Assembly: GCA_951812285.1 (NCBI GenBank)
Contig: OX638292.1
Span: 294,774 to 358,773, forward strand
Source: an uncultured Dehalococcoidia bacterium
GTDB lineage: Bacteria > Chloroflexota > Dehalococcoidia > Lucifugimonadales > UBA1127
Length of the DNA stretch: 64,000 bases
Reading direction: 5' to 3'
Shown here: one piece after another, positions 43,337 to 51,033 of the stretch
Position numbering within the stretch: the stretch's first letter is position 1
Layout of the letters: each line of letters starts with the position of its first letter
The notes under the pieces: model-generated
Databases searched by the model: none
What the model was told of the DNA's origin: nothing
Seen by the model: only the letters and a program-made list of their open reading frames with translations
Position numbers and translations under genes: made by a program

Positions 43337-43906
43337 ATGGCTGACACGGTCAACTTCAACGAGATCCGCAGGGGCCTCACCATTGAGATGGATGGCGACG
43401 CGTACCAGATTGTGGACTTCAAGCACGTCTACATGCAGCAGCGGGCGCCGACGCTCACGCTGAAGGTGCGGCAGCTGCGCACGGGCAAGGTGTTCGAGCG
43501 CAACTTGCCGGGAAGCCAGCGCCTCACCGTCGCGGACGTGGAGGAGAGCGAGGCGCAGTACCTGTACAACGACGGCTCGTCGTTCATTTTCATGGACATG
43601 GAGTCGTTCGACCAGTTCCCGCTGACGCCGGACCAGATCGGCGACCAGTCCAAGTTCCTGAAGGAGGGCGAGAACATCACCATCGTCGCGTTCAAGGGAG
43701 AGCCGCTGAGCGTCGAGCTGGCGACGACGGTGGACCTGGAGGTAGTCGACACGCCTCCGGCGTTCAAGGGCGACACGGCGTCGTCGGGGCGCAAGCCGGC
43801 GACGCTGGCGACGGGCGCGCAGGTCAGGGTGCCGATGCACGTCACCGTCGGGCAGGTCGTCAAGGTGGACACCCGCACCGGCGAGTACCTGTCGCTGGTG
43901 AAGTAG
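43337..43906 (+). CDS. efp: Elongation factor P with non-canonical tip loop
   Basis: A 189-residue EF-P: three beta-barrel domains that bind the ribosome E site and relieve polyproline stalls. The C-terminal signature 'KPATLATGAQVRVPMHVTVGQVVKVDTRTGEYL' (given in part) is standard. The domain I loop that reaches the peptidyl-transferase centre is unusual: where most bacteria have K-P-G-K/R-G, here it reads 'KHVYMQQRAP', so the residue modified in other bacteria (Lys34 in E. coli) aligns with Gln35, with Arg36 next to it. Start is fixed by GGAGCAGC upstream. It lies in the aroQ-pepP-efp cluster. Confidence 0.92.
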   Translation: MADTVNFNEIRRGLTIEMDGDAYQIVDFKHVYMQQRAPTLTLKVRQLRTGKVFERNLPGSQRLTVADVEESEAQYLYNDGSSFIFMDMESFDQFPLTPDQIGDQSKFLKEGENITIVAFKGEPLSVELATTVDLEVVDTPPAFKGDTASSGRKPATLATGAQVRVPMHVTVGQVVKVDTRTGEYLSLVK

Positions 43907-43936
43907 CCGATCGGGGACACGAATCGAGGTTGTCGA

Positions 43937-43963
43937 AGGGGCGCCGGTGCAAACGGCGCCCCT
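43937..43963. repeat. Strong hairpin between efp and xseA
   Basis: Perfect 10-bp arms AGGGGCGCCG / CGGCGCCCCT with a 7-base loop. No U tract follows on either strand, so it may be an attenuating or repeat element rather than a terminator. It overlaps a 'GTTGTCGAAGGGGCG' piece of the dispersed repeat. Confidence 0.5.
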
Positions 43964-43987
43964 CGCGCTATACGGGGGATGAGCGAT

Positions 43988-45193
43988 ATGGCCGTCTACA
44001 CCGTCTCGCAGGTCACGCGGTACATCAAGGAGTCGCTGGAGCGTGACGCGCTGCTGGCCGACCTGTGGGTGAGCGGCGAGGTCTCCAACTACACGCGCTC
44101 CTCGGCGGGGCACAGCTACTTCTCGCTGAAGGAGGCGAACACCGTCCTGCGGTGCGTCATGTTCCGCGGCGGGAGCGGACACGAGCACCTGGGCAGCGGC
44201 GCGGCGGTGTCGGCGCACGGGCGGATCTCGGTGTACGAGCCGCGCGGCGACCTGCAGTGCATCGTCGACCTGGCGCGGCCGGAGGGCATGGGCGAGCGGT
44301 ACCTGGAGCTGGAGCGGCTGCTCGTAAAGCTGGAGAGCGAGGGCCTATTCGAGCCGAGCCGCAAGCGGCAACTGCCCGTCTTCCCACAGCGGCTCGGCGT
44401 CATCACCTCGCCGACGGGCGCCGTGTGGCATGACATCCAGACGGTCGTGGAGCGGCGCTACCCGCTGACGGAACTGGTGCTCGCCCCGTGCCTGGTGCAG
44501 GGCGACACGGCAGCGCCGTCGATCATCGAGGCGTTTGAGGTCATCAATGCGGAGCCGGGCATCGACGCCGTCATTCTGGCGCGCGGCGGGGGCTCGGCAG
44601 AGGACCTGTGGCCGTTCAACGAGGAGCCCGTCGCGCGGGCCGTGTACGGCAGCCGGCCGCCGGTCATCAGCGCGGTCGGGCACGAGACGAACACGACCGT
44701 CGCCGACATGGTGGCGGACGTGCGCGCGCCGACACCCTCAGCCGCGGCGGAGCTCGCGGTGCCGGACTCGCGCATCCTGGCGGCGCGCGTCGCACAGAAC
44801 GGGCAGACGCTGTACCAAGGCGTGCAGCAGGAGCTGGCGCTGCGGATGGCGGACGTCCGCGACTGCCTCTCGGTCATCGAACGGCGCGTGCCGGACACCG
44901 CGTCGCGGCGGCAGCAGGTGGACGACCTGCTGGCGGGGCTCGTCATGCGGCTGGAGAACAGCCTCGCGTTGCACCGGCAGCGGGTGACGGGGCTCGACCA
45001 GCGGCTGGGCGCGCTGGACCCGGCTGGCGTGCTGCGGCGGGGGTACGCCGTCGTCAGCCGCGAGGACACGGGGGAGACGCTGCTCGACGCGGCGGACGTC
45101 GCGGCGGGGGACGCCGTGCGGGTGCGGCTGCACCGGGGCGGGTTCGGCGCGCGCGTGGAGGGTGACGGGGGGTCTGGGCAGGCGTCGACGTAG
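43988..45193 (+). CDS. xseA: Exodeoxyribonuclease VII large subunit (XseA)
   Basis: A 401-residue subunit of the processive single-strand DNase. OB-fold N-terminus 'YTVSQVTRYIKESLERDALL', 'WVSGEVSNYTRSSAGHSYFSLKE' and the catalytic domain 'RLGVITSPTGAVWHDI', 'LVQGDTAAPSIIEA', 'ILARGGGSAEDLWPFNEEPVARAV', 'ISAVGHETNTTVADMVAD', 'APTPSAAAE' (given as landmarks). An in-frame ATG at 43979 touches the G run, so ATG 43988 with GGGGG eight bases before it is preferred. Its partner xseB is 670 bases on. Confidence 0.93.
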   Translation: MAVYTVSQVTRYIKESLERDALLADLWVSGEVSNYTRSSAGHSYFSLKEANTVLRCVMFRGGSGHEHLGSGAAVSAHGRISVYEPRGDLQCIVDLARPEGMGERYLELERLLVKLESEGLFEPSRKRQLPVFPQRLGVITSPTGAVWHDIQTVVERRYPLTELVLAPCLVQGDTAAPSIIEAFEVINAEPGIDAVILARGGGSAEDLWPFNEEPVARAVYGSRPPVISAVGHETNTTVADMVADVRAPTPSAAAELAVPDSRILAARVAQNGQTLYQGVQQELALRMADVRDCLSVIERRVPDTASRRQQVDDLLAGLVMRLENSLALHRQRVTGLDQRLGALDPAGVLRRGYAVVSREDTGETLLDAADVAAGDAVRVRLHRGGFGARVEGDGGSGQAST

Positions 45194-45229
45194 CGAAAGC
45201 GCTGTGGCGAAAATCCCCTCTGGACTATC

Positions 45230-45258
45230 TGGACACTCGTGTGTGAAAGTCGTAACAT
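45230..45258 (+). promoter_or_regulatory. Candidate promoter of the cytochrome lipoprotein gene
   Basis: TGGACA (five of six), 17-base spacer, TAACAT (four of six). It would start transcription near 45265, ahead of the ATG at 45295. Confidence 0.5.
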
Positions 45259-45294
45259 AGTGTCAAGATGCTGCATTTCGACTGGAGACCGGGC

Positions 45295-45765
45295 ATGCCG
45301 TCGCGCACCATCGTGACCCTGTTGGCCCTCGTGGTGGGGGCCGCTTTTGTGTTGTCGGCGTGCTTCAACCCGGGACCGACCGTTGTTTCGCAGCCCGGCC
45401 CGCTTCCGCCGCTCGGCATGATTACGCCCATCACCGGAGACGGCGCCACCGCAGCGCCCGAGGGCGTCCCCGCATCGTTCGTCACGACGTGCGGCATCTG
45501 CCACACCGTTGCGGACGCCGGCACGACGGGTACCATCGGGCCGGAGCTCAGCAACATCGGCACGGTGGCGGCCACCCGCACGAGCCTGAGCGCCGAGGAG
45601 TACATCCGGCAGTCCATCGAGGACCCCGCTGCTTTCATCGCTCCGGACTACACGCCGCTCATGACCGCGGGGCTGCATGACGTCCTCGGCGACGACTACG
45701 ACGCGGTGGTCGCGTACCTGCTCACTCTCACCGACGAGCCGGCGGAGCCAGCGGCGGCACAATAG
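45295..45765 (+). CDS. c-type cytochrome-like lipoprotein (single CxxCH)
   Basis: A 156-residue protein. Start at 45295 gives a short 'MPSR' n-region, a hydrophobic core and the lipobox 'VLSAC'; GGAGA is six bases upstream. An ATG at 45268 adds nine residues without benefit. One heme c site 'TTCGICHTVAD' and a probable Met ligand in 'PDYTPLMTAGL', with the usual C-terminal helix 'YDAVVAYLLTLTDE'. It would be membrane-anchored, facing outward, as a small electron carrier. It lies between xseA and xseB, an unusual place. Confidence 0.88.
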   Translation: MPSRTIVTLLALVVGAAFVLSACFNPGPTVVSQPGPLPPLGMITPITGDGATAAPEGVPASFVTTCGICHTVADAGTTGTIGPELSNIGTVAATRTSLSAEEYIRQSIEDPAAFIAPDYTPLMTAGLHDVLGDDYDAVVAYLLTLTDEPAEPAAAQ

Positions 45766-45862
45766 GGTCGTCCAAGAGTCCGGCTTCAAGTACTCCTGTG
45801 CTACACTTTCCCTGTATTTGTTGCGTGTCGACGTGCGTTCGGCGCGAGGGCCGGGAGCGGGG

Positions 45863-46150
45863 ATGATGACGTCCAAGAAGAACGGTGGAGAGCCCGAGGA
45901 GCAGCTGACCTTCGAGGCGGCGTACCAGCGGCTGGAGGAGACGGTACAGGCGCTGGAGGCCGGCGGGCTGACGCTCGACGAGGCGACGGGGCTGTACGCC
46001 GAGGGCGCCCGGCTGGCGCGCGTCTGCAACGAATTGCTCAGCGCCGCGGAGCTCCGGATCACTCGCCTGCAGACCTCGCTGGGGGAGCAGATGCGGTTCA
46101 TGTCGGATGATCCCGGCGAGAAGGAAGAGGAAGAAGAGTACGAGGCTTAG
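45863..46150 (+). CDS. xseB: Exodeoxyribonuclease VII small subunit (XseB)
   Basis: A 95-residue partner of XseA. The core 'LTFEAAYQRLEETVQALEAG' and 'LTLDEATGLYAEGARLARVCN' followed by a coiled-coil helix is the family pattern; the C-terminus is a highly acidic tail 'GEKEEEEEYEA'. ATG at 45863 or 45866. The cytochrome lipoprotein gene interrupts the usual xseA-xseB adjacency, so dosage of the two subunits may be set separately or by read-through. Confidence 0.9.
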   Translation: MMTSKKNGGEPEEQLTFEAAYQRLEETVQALEAGGLTLDEATGLYAEGARLARVCNELLSAAELRITRLQTSLGEQMRFMSDDPGEKEEEEEYEA

Positions 46151-46186
46151 GCCTACCTGGCCGGTGACAGAGGGGCAACCACAACC

Positions 46187-46867
46187 ATGCGCGGCGACTT
46201 CCACATGCACACCTGGTACTCGCGGGACTGCGCGACATCGCCGGCAACGCTGGTGGCACGCGCGGTGAAGATGGGTCTCGGGTGCATCGCGGTGACGGAC
46301 CACAACACCATTCGCGGCGGGCAGGCTGTCGCGAAGATTGCGCCGTTCCCGGTGATTGTCGCGTCGGAGGTCAAGACCACGCACGGGGAGATCACGGGGC
46401 TGTTCCTGACGGAAGAGGTGCCGCGAGGGCTCTCGCCGATGGAGACGGTGGATCGGATCAAGGCGCAGGGTGGGCTGGTCTCGATACCGCACCCGTACGA
46501 CAACGTGCGGAGCAGCGTGCTCTCGGCGGACGCGATGGTCGAGGTGCTGCCGCACGCGGACATCATCGAGGCGTTCAACGCGCGCAACGTCTTCCGGGGC
46601 GCCGAGGAGCGGGCGCGGGCGGCCGCGGCCGAGCATGGGCTCGCGGTGACGGCGGTTAGCGACTCGCACCATGTGTGGGAGCTGGGGCGCACTTACACGG
46701 AGATGCCGGAGTTCGACGGGACACCTCAGGGATTCCTCGACGCGCTGCGGGAGGCGACGCTACATCCGAGCCCGCCGCCGTGGTGGGCGCAGCCGCTAAT
46801 ACACGGCGTCACGACGTTCAACAAGGCGGCAAACCGCCTCGGGGTCAAGCCGCGGCCGCGGGAGTAG
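46187..46867 (+). CDS. PHP-domain metal-dependent phosphoesterase
   Basis: A 226-residue PHP protein. Metal motifs: 'GDFHMHTWYSRDC' (H-x-H), 'IAVTDHNTIRGG' (D-H-N), Glu in 'VASEVKTTHGEI', 'SIPHPYDNV' and 'AVSDSHHVWELG'. Such stand-alone PHP proteins hydrolyse phosphoesters, e.g. histidinol-phosphate or nucleotide products. Substrate unknown. It follows xseB by 36 bases and could share its transcript. Confidence 0.87.
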   Translation: MRGDFHMHTWYSRDCATSPATLVARAVKMGLGCIAVTDHNTIRGGQAVAKIAPFPVIVASEVKTTHGEITGLFLTEEVPRGLSPMETVDRIKAQGGLVSIPHPYDNVRSSVLSADAMVEVLPHADIIEAFNARNVFRGAEERARAAAAEHGLAVTAVSDSHHVWELGRTYTEMPEFDGTPQGFLDALREATLHPSPPPWWAQPLIHGVTTFNKAANRLGVKPRPRE

Positions 46868-46890
46868 GGGGCGGCCGCTACCCTCCCCTT

Positions 46891-47919
46891 CTAGTCGAAA
46901 GCCACCACGTACTTGCCCGCTGCGCCCGCCTCGAAGTCTGCGAAGGCTTCCGCTACCTGGTCCAGCGTGAACGTCCTTGTGATCATGTCGCGCAGGGGAA
47001 TTCCCCGGTCCACTACGTAGTGCCCCAACTCCTCGAGCACCACCGTGCTGAATGTCCATGAGCCCATCAACGTTACCTGTCGGTGGATGATGTCGTTGGT
47101 GGCGTCGAAGGTGACGGTGCCGCCCTCGCCGACGAGGCAGCTCCGGCCCCACGTCCGCGTCGAGCGGACGGCTTGGGCGCGGACCTCGGCGACGCCGGTG
47201 GCGTCGAGGGTGGCGTCGGCGCCGCGGCCGTGGGTGGCGGCCTTGATGACCTCAATGGGGTCAACCTCGTTGGGGTCGATGGTCTCGGACGCGCCGAGCT
47301 TCATCGCGAGGGCGCGGCGCTCGGGGATGGGGTCGACTGCGATGACGTAGGAGCCGCTGGCCGCGCCGAACAGGGTGGCGCTGAGGCCGACGGGCCCCTG
47401 GCCGAACACGGCGAAGGTGTCGCGGCCGGACACGCCGAGCCGCCTGAGGGCCTGGTAGGCGGTGCCGGTCCCGCAGGAACAGGCCGCGCCCTCCGCATAG
47501 CTGAGGCCGTCGGGCATGGGGACGCACATGTGGTCCTCGACCAACTGGTAGGGAGCCATGGCGCCGTGGGCCTGGGATCCGTACAGCGTCATGCCGTTGG
47601 GGCACAGTTGCGACCACCCGGAGAGGCAGTGCTCGCAGCGGCCGCAGCCGCTGTAGTGGTGGACCATGACTCGGTCGCCGATGCGGACGTTGTGCGCCTC
47701 GGGGCCCAGTTCGACGACCTCGCCGCACGGCTCATGGCCGCCGATGACGTGGGCGCGCGGGCCGAGGCCCTCGAGCGTCGAGCGATATGGGCGGAGGTCG
47801 CTGCCGCAGAGGCCTGCCGCTTTCATCTTCAGAACCACCTGGCGGCCGGTCGGGCCGGACGGCGCGGGGCAGTCGCGGAGCGCGACCTGCTTGTCGCCGA
47901 GGAAGAACATGCCCTGCAT
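46891..47919 (-). CDS. Zinc-dependent alcohol dehydrogenase, copy 1
   Basis: A 342-residue MDR enzyme with both zincs. Catalytic zinc: Cys in 'GLCGSDLRPYR', 'VIGGHEPCGEV' and the late Cys of the active site in 'AACSCGTGTAYQ'; structural zinc: 'GCGRCEHCLSGWSQLC' (four Cys). Rossmann loop 'VFGQGPVGLSATLFG'. Start 'MQGMFFLGDKQVALRD' has AAGGAGG six bases upstream. Same length as the paralog at 47981-49009 and very similar, so they are a tandem duplication. Each has its own promoter. Confidence 0.93.
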   Translation of the reverse strand: MQGMFFLGDKQVALRDCPAPSGPTGRQVVLKMKAAGLCGSDLRPYRSTLEGLGPRAHVIGGHEPCGEVVELGPEAHNVRIGDRVMVHHYSGCGRCEHCLSGWSQLCPNGMTLYGSQAHGAMAPYQLVEDHMCVPMPDGLSYAEGAACSCGTGTAYQALRRLGVSGRDTFAVFGQGPVGLSATLFGAASGSYVIAVDPIPERRALAMKLGASETIDPNEVDPIEVIKAATHGRGADATLDATGVAEVRAQAVRSTRTWGRSCLVGEGGTVTFDATNDIIHRQVTLMGSWTFSTVVLEELGHYVVDRGIPLRDMITRTFTLDQVAEAFADFEAGAAGKYVVAFD

Positions 47920-47947
47920 TGCGGGCCTCCTTGTGGTTGATTGGGCT

Positions 47948-47953
47948 ATTATA
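47948..47953 (-). promoter_or_regulatory. -10 element of dehydrogenase copy 1
   Basis: Perfect TATAAT on the minus strand in context GGGCCTATAATAGCC, 28 bases before the ATG. No clear -35. The same context occurs before copy 2. Confidence 0.5.
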
Positions 47954-47980
47954 GGCCCTTCGTCTTGACTGCTCGTACGC

Positions 47981-49009
47981 CTAGTCCCACGTCACGACAA
48001 ACTTGCCCGGGGCGCCGGCCTCGAACTGCGCGAAGGCCTCATCGATCCGGTCCAGGGAGTAGCGCGCGGTGATGAGGTCACGGAGGGGCAGGTTGCGGTC
48101 GGCGACGTAGCGGCCCAGCTCCTCGAGCACGATGGTGCTGAAGGTGCGGGACCCCATGAGGGTGAGTTGCCGGCGCATGATGTCGTTGGTGACCTCAAAG
48201 GTGACCGTGCCGCCCTCGCCGACGAAGCAGCTCCGGCCCCAGTCGCGGACGGAGCGGACGGCGGCGGTGCGCACGTCGGCGATGCCGGAGGCGTCGATGG
48301 AGGCGTCGGCGCCGAGGCCGTGGGTGGCGGCCTTGACCACCTCGATGGGGTCAGCGTCGAAGGGGTCGACGGTCTGCGCGGCGCCGAGCTTCTCGGCGAG
48401 TGCCCGGCGCTCGGGGACGGGATCGACGGCGATGACGTAGGCGCCGGTCGCCGCGCCGAACATGGTGGCGGACAGCCCCACAGGGCCCTGGCCGAAGACG
48501 GCGAGTGTCTCCCTGCCGTTCACGTCGAGCCGCCTGATGGCCTGGTAGGCCGTGCCCGTGCCGCAGGCGCAGGCGGCGCCCTCCTCAAAGCTGAGATCGT
48601 CCGGCATGGGGATGCACATGTAGTCCTCGGCAAGATGGTAGTCGGCGAAACCGCCGTGGGCCTGTGCGCCGTAGATGACCTCGCCGTGGATGCACATGTG
48701 CCACCAGCCGGAGAGGCACTGGGCGCACTGGCCGCAGCCGCTGTAGTGGTAGACCATGACGCGGTCGCCGACGCTGACGTTGCGGGCCTCGGGGCCGACC
48801 TCGACGACCTCGCCGCACGGCTCGTGGCCGGCGATGATGTGCGCGCGGATACCGAGGCCCTCGGGTACATTGCGATAGGAGGAGAGGTCGCTGCCGCAGA
48901 TGCCGGAGGCGCGCATCTTGACCACCACCTGGCGGCCGCTTGGGCCGGAGGGCGTCGGGAACTCACGCAGCGTCACGCGCTTGTCGCCGAGGAAGAGCAT
49001 GCCCCGCAT
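47981..49009 (-). CDS. Zinc-dependent alcohol dehydrogenase, copy 2
   Basis: A 342-residue paralog of the gene just downstream. Seen: 'SGICGSDLSSYRNV', 'IAGHEPCGEVVEVG', structural zinc 'GCGQCAQCLSGWWHMC', 'AACACGTGTAYQAIRRL' and 'VFGQGPVGLSATMFGAATG'. Start at 49009 uses AGGAGG eight bases upstream; a longer reading into the AT-rich gap is not a gene. Substrates may differ since loops diverge ('LSSYRNVPEGLG' against 'LRPYRSTLEGLG'). A 61-base gap with its own promoter separates the two copies. Confidence 0.93.
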   Translation of the reverse strand: MRGMLFLGDKRVTLREFPTPSGPSGRQVVVKMRASGICGSDLSSYRNVPEGLGIRAHIIAGHEPCGEVVEVGPEARNVSVGDRVMVYHYSGCGQCAQCLSGWWHMCIHGEVIYGAQAHGGFADYHLAEDYMCIPMPDDLSFEEGAACACGTGTAYQAIRRLDVNGRETLAVFGQGPVGLSATMFGAATGAYVIAVDPVPERRALAEKLGAAQTVDPFDADPIEVVKAATHGLGADASIDASGIADVRTAAVRSVRDWGRSCFVGEGGTVTFEVTNDIMRRQLTLMGSRTFSTIVLEELGRYVADRNLPLRDLITARYSLDRIDEAFAQFEAGAPGKFVVTWD

Positions 49010-49039
49010 GTGATGGGCCTCCTGCGTCGGTGTAGCGGC

Positions 49040-49045
49040 ATTATA
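49040..49045 (-). promoter_or_regulatory. -10 element of dehydrogenase copy 2
   Basis: Perfect TATAAT on the minus strand in context GAGGCCTATAATGCC, 30 bases before the ATG, mirroring copy 1. The promoter appears to have been duplicated with the gene. Confidence 0.5.
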
Positions 49046-49149
49046 GGCCTCGGTGGGGTCCACGCACACTCGGCGGGGTCCGGCTGACGCGGCCAAGAGC
49101 GGGTCAGGGCTGACGCGGGGTGGTTGCTCCAACAGGCTCGTGTTCACTA

Positions 49150-49163
49150 CCGTACGCGTACGG
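49150..49163. promoter_or_regulatory. 14-bp perfect palindrome, candidate operator
   Basis: CCGTACGCGTACGG, in the divergent gap between the dehydrogenase pair and the inositol-phosphate synthase. Perfect symmetry over 14 bases in an intergenic region suggests a dimeric regulator site. Confidence 0.45.
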
Positions 49164-49365
49164 CAATTCGACCGCTCCCTCAAGGTTCTTGAGGTTTTTC
49201 TAACAAAATATATGTTAATGCAAAAGAAAAATTCGGCAAACCATTCAATTCCGTAGGTGGTGGAGCTGCCCACAGCTACAGAATTGATTCTGAAACAATT
49301 CCTGAGCTGTAGCCATGCCGCTCATTTGATCCGATTGTCTCAGCAGTATCAATCCCAATCAATTC
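49164..49365. promoter_or_regulatory. AT-rich region with repeated CAATTC sites and a nested hairpin
   Basis: Four CAATTC copies (49164, 49246, 49296, 49360) and one inverse GAATTG (49281) in 200 bases. A two-part stem pairs GCTACAG (49275-49281) with CTGTAGC (49307-49313) and GAATTG (49281-49286) with CAATTC (49296-49301). Base composition is clearly lower in GC than the surrounding genes. No coding sequence seen. Confidence 0.5.
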
Positions 49366-49422
49366 TTCGTGCCTGCCGAGTTTGCCTTGAATTCCATCGA
49401 AATAATTGGTAACATGGTGCAC

Positions 49423-50943
49423 ATGAGTACACAACAGAACTCCGCAGAAAAGATCATCCACCGGTTTGGTGGGCAGACGGCGCTGGCGAACCTCATCGGC
49501 AAGCGGCAGAGCACGGTGCAGCACTGGGCAAAGACCGGCCGCGTGCCGGCCCACTGGCATGAGACGCTGATGACGCTGGCCCGCGGGAAGGGCATCGGGT
49601 TGGAGGCCAAGGACTTCCTGCCGACCAATGCGCCAGAGATCGCGCCTGCAAACGGCCGCCTCGGCGTCCTGCTCGTGGGCCTCGGCGCGGTGGCGTCGAC
49701 GCTCATCGCGGGCGTGGAGCACGTGCGCCGCGGTATGGGGCAGCCGATCGGCTCCATCACGCAGATGTCGACGGTGCGCGTGGGCAAGCGGACGGACGGC
49801 ACCTCACCGATGGTGAAGGACCTGGTGCCGCTGGCGAGCCTCGACCAACTGGTCTTCGGCGCGTGGGACCCCATCCCGGACAATGCGTACGAGGCGGCGC
49901 TCAAGGCCGGTGTGCTGAACCAGTACGAGGACATCGAGCCCATTGCGGACTTCCTCAAGAGCATCGAGCCGATGCCGGCCGCCTTCGACATCGACTACGT
50001 GAAGCGCATCTCGGGCGAGAACGTGAAGACGGGCGAAACCAAGCTCGACCTCGTCGAGGCCATTCGCGAAGACATCCGCAACTTCAAGAAGGCCAACCGC
50101 TGCGACCGGGTCGTCATCATCTACGCGGCCTCGACAGAGAAATTCATCACCGAGTCGGAGGTCCACCAGGACATCGAGCACTTCCTGGGCGGGCTGCAGG
50201 AGAACGACGAGAACATCGCGCCCTCGATGCTGTACGCGTACGCGGCCATGCTGGAGGGCGTGCCCTTCATCAACGGCAGCCCCAGCCTCTCGGTGGACGT
50301 GCCGGTGATCGAGCGGCTGGCGGTCGAGAACGGCGTGCCCATCGGCGGGAAGGACTTCAAGACGGGGCAGACGCTGGTCAAGACGGTGCTGGGGCCGATG
50401 CTGAAGGCGCGCATGCTGGGCATGGAGGGCTGGTTCTCGACCAACATCCTTGGCAACCGCGACGGCGAGGTGCTGGACGAGCCTGAGAACTTCCGCACGA
50501 AGGAGGAGTCGAAGCTCGGCGTACTGGAGTACATCCTGCAGCCTGAGCTGTACCCGGAGCTGTACGGCGACGCGTACCACAAGGTGCGGATCAACTACTA
50601 CCCGCCCCGCGGCGACAACAAGGAGGGGTGGGACAACATCGACATCTTCGGGTGGCTGGGGCGCCGGATGCAGATCAAGGTAAATTTCCTCTGCTCGGAC
50701 TCGATCCTTGCGGCGCCGCTGGTGCTGGACCTGGCGCTGTTCGTCGACCTGGCCAAGCGCGCGGGGATGGGGGGCATCCAGGAGTGGCTCTCGTTCTACT
50801 TCAAGAGCCCGCACCACGCCCGCAACCTGTACCCGGAGCACGACCTGTTCATCCAGCAGACCAAGCTGAAGAACACGCTTCGCTGGATGGCAGGGGAGGA
50901 GCAGATCACGCACCTGGGCATGGACTACTACGTGGAGGCGTGA
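49423..50943 (+). CDS. Inositol-3-phosphate synthase fused to an N-terminal helix-turn-helix
   Basis: A 506-residue protein with two parts. Residues about 9-62 form a Cro/YdaS-like HTH: 'IIHRFGGQTALANLIGKRQS' and 'TVQHWAKTGRVPAHW'. From residue ~78 follows a complete myo-inositol-1-phosphate synthase (NAD-dependent cyclisation of glucose-6-phosphate): Rossmann 'GVLLVGLGAVASTL', 'IIYAASTEKF', 'INGSPSLSVDVPVIERLA', 'GGKDFKTGQTLVKTVLGPM', 'STNILGNRDGEVLDEPENF'. The enzyme half is normal length, so the HTH is an addition. No ribosome site is evident; ATG 49414 (three codons earlier) is an alternative. An AATAAT (49401-49406) lies at the right place for a leaderless start. Confidence 0.9.
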   Translation: MSTQQNSAEKIIHRFGGQTALANLIGKRQSTVQHWAKTGRVPAHWHETLMTLARGKGIGLEAKDFLPTNAPEIAPANGRLGVLLVGLGAVASTLIAGVEHVRRGMGQPIGSITQMSTVRVGKRTDGTSPMVKDLVPLASLDQLVFGAWDPIPDNAYEAALKAGVLNQYEDIEPIADFLKSIEPMPAAFDIDYVKRISGENVKTGETKLDLVEAIREDIRNFKKANRCDRVVIIYAASTEKFITESEVHQDIEHFLGGLQENDENIAPSMLYAYAAMLEGVPFINGSPSLSVDVPVIERLAVENGVPIGGKDFKTGQTLVKTVLGPMLKARMLGMEGWFSTNILGNRDGEVLDEPENFRTKEESKLGVLEYILQPELYPELYGDAYHKVRINYYPPRGDNKEGWDNIDIFGWLGRRMQIKVNFLCSDSILAAPLVLDLALFVDLAKRAGMGGIQEWLSFYFKSPHHARNLYPEHDLFIQQTKLKNTLRWMAGEEQITHLGMDYYVEA

Positions 50944-50983
50944 CGACACTGGTGTTGTCCGCAACTGTCACCAAGTCAAAAGG

Positions 50984-51011
50984 AAAGGGGAGCGACGCAC
51001 CGCTCCCCTTT
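50984..51011. terminator. Bidirectional rho-independent terminator
   Basis: Perfect 11-bp arms AAAGGGGAGCG / CGCTCCCCTTT with loop ACGCAC, between convergent genes; CGGTTTG follows on the plus strand. Confidence 0.8.
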
Positions 51012-51033
51012 CGGTTTGCCTGCGATCCGAATG

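Noticed and set aside
45268..45294. Leaderless start for the cytochrome lipoprotein at the ATG 45268
   Set aside because: The internal ATG at 45295 has GGAGA at a proper distance and a typical short signal-peptide n-region.
49010..49273. Long upstream extension of the second dehydrogenase into the AT-rich gap
   Set aside because: A strong AGGAGG precedes the internal ATG at 49009, both paralogs then have equal length, and the extension is hydrophobic/low-complexity without family similarity.
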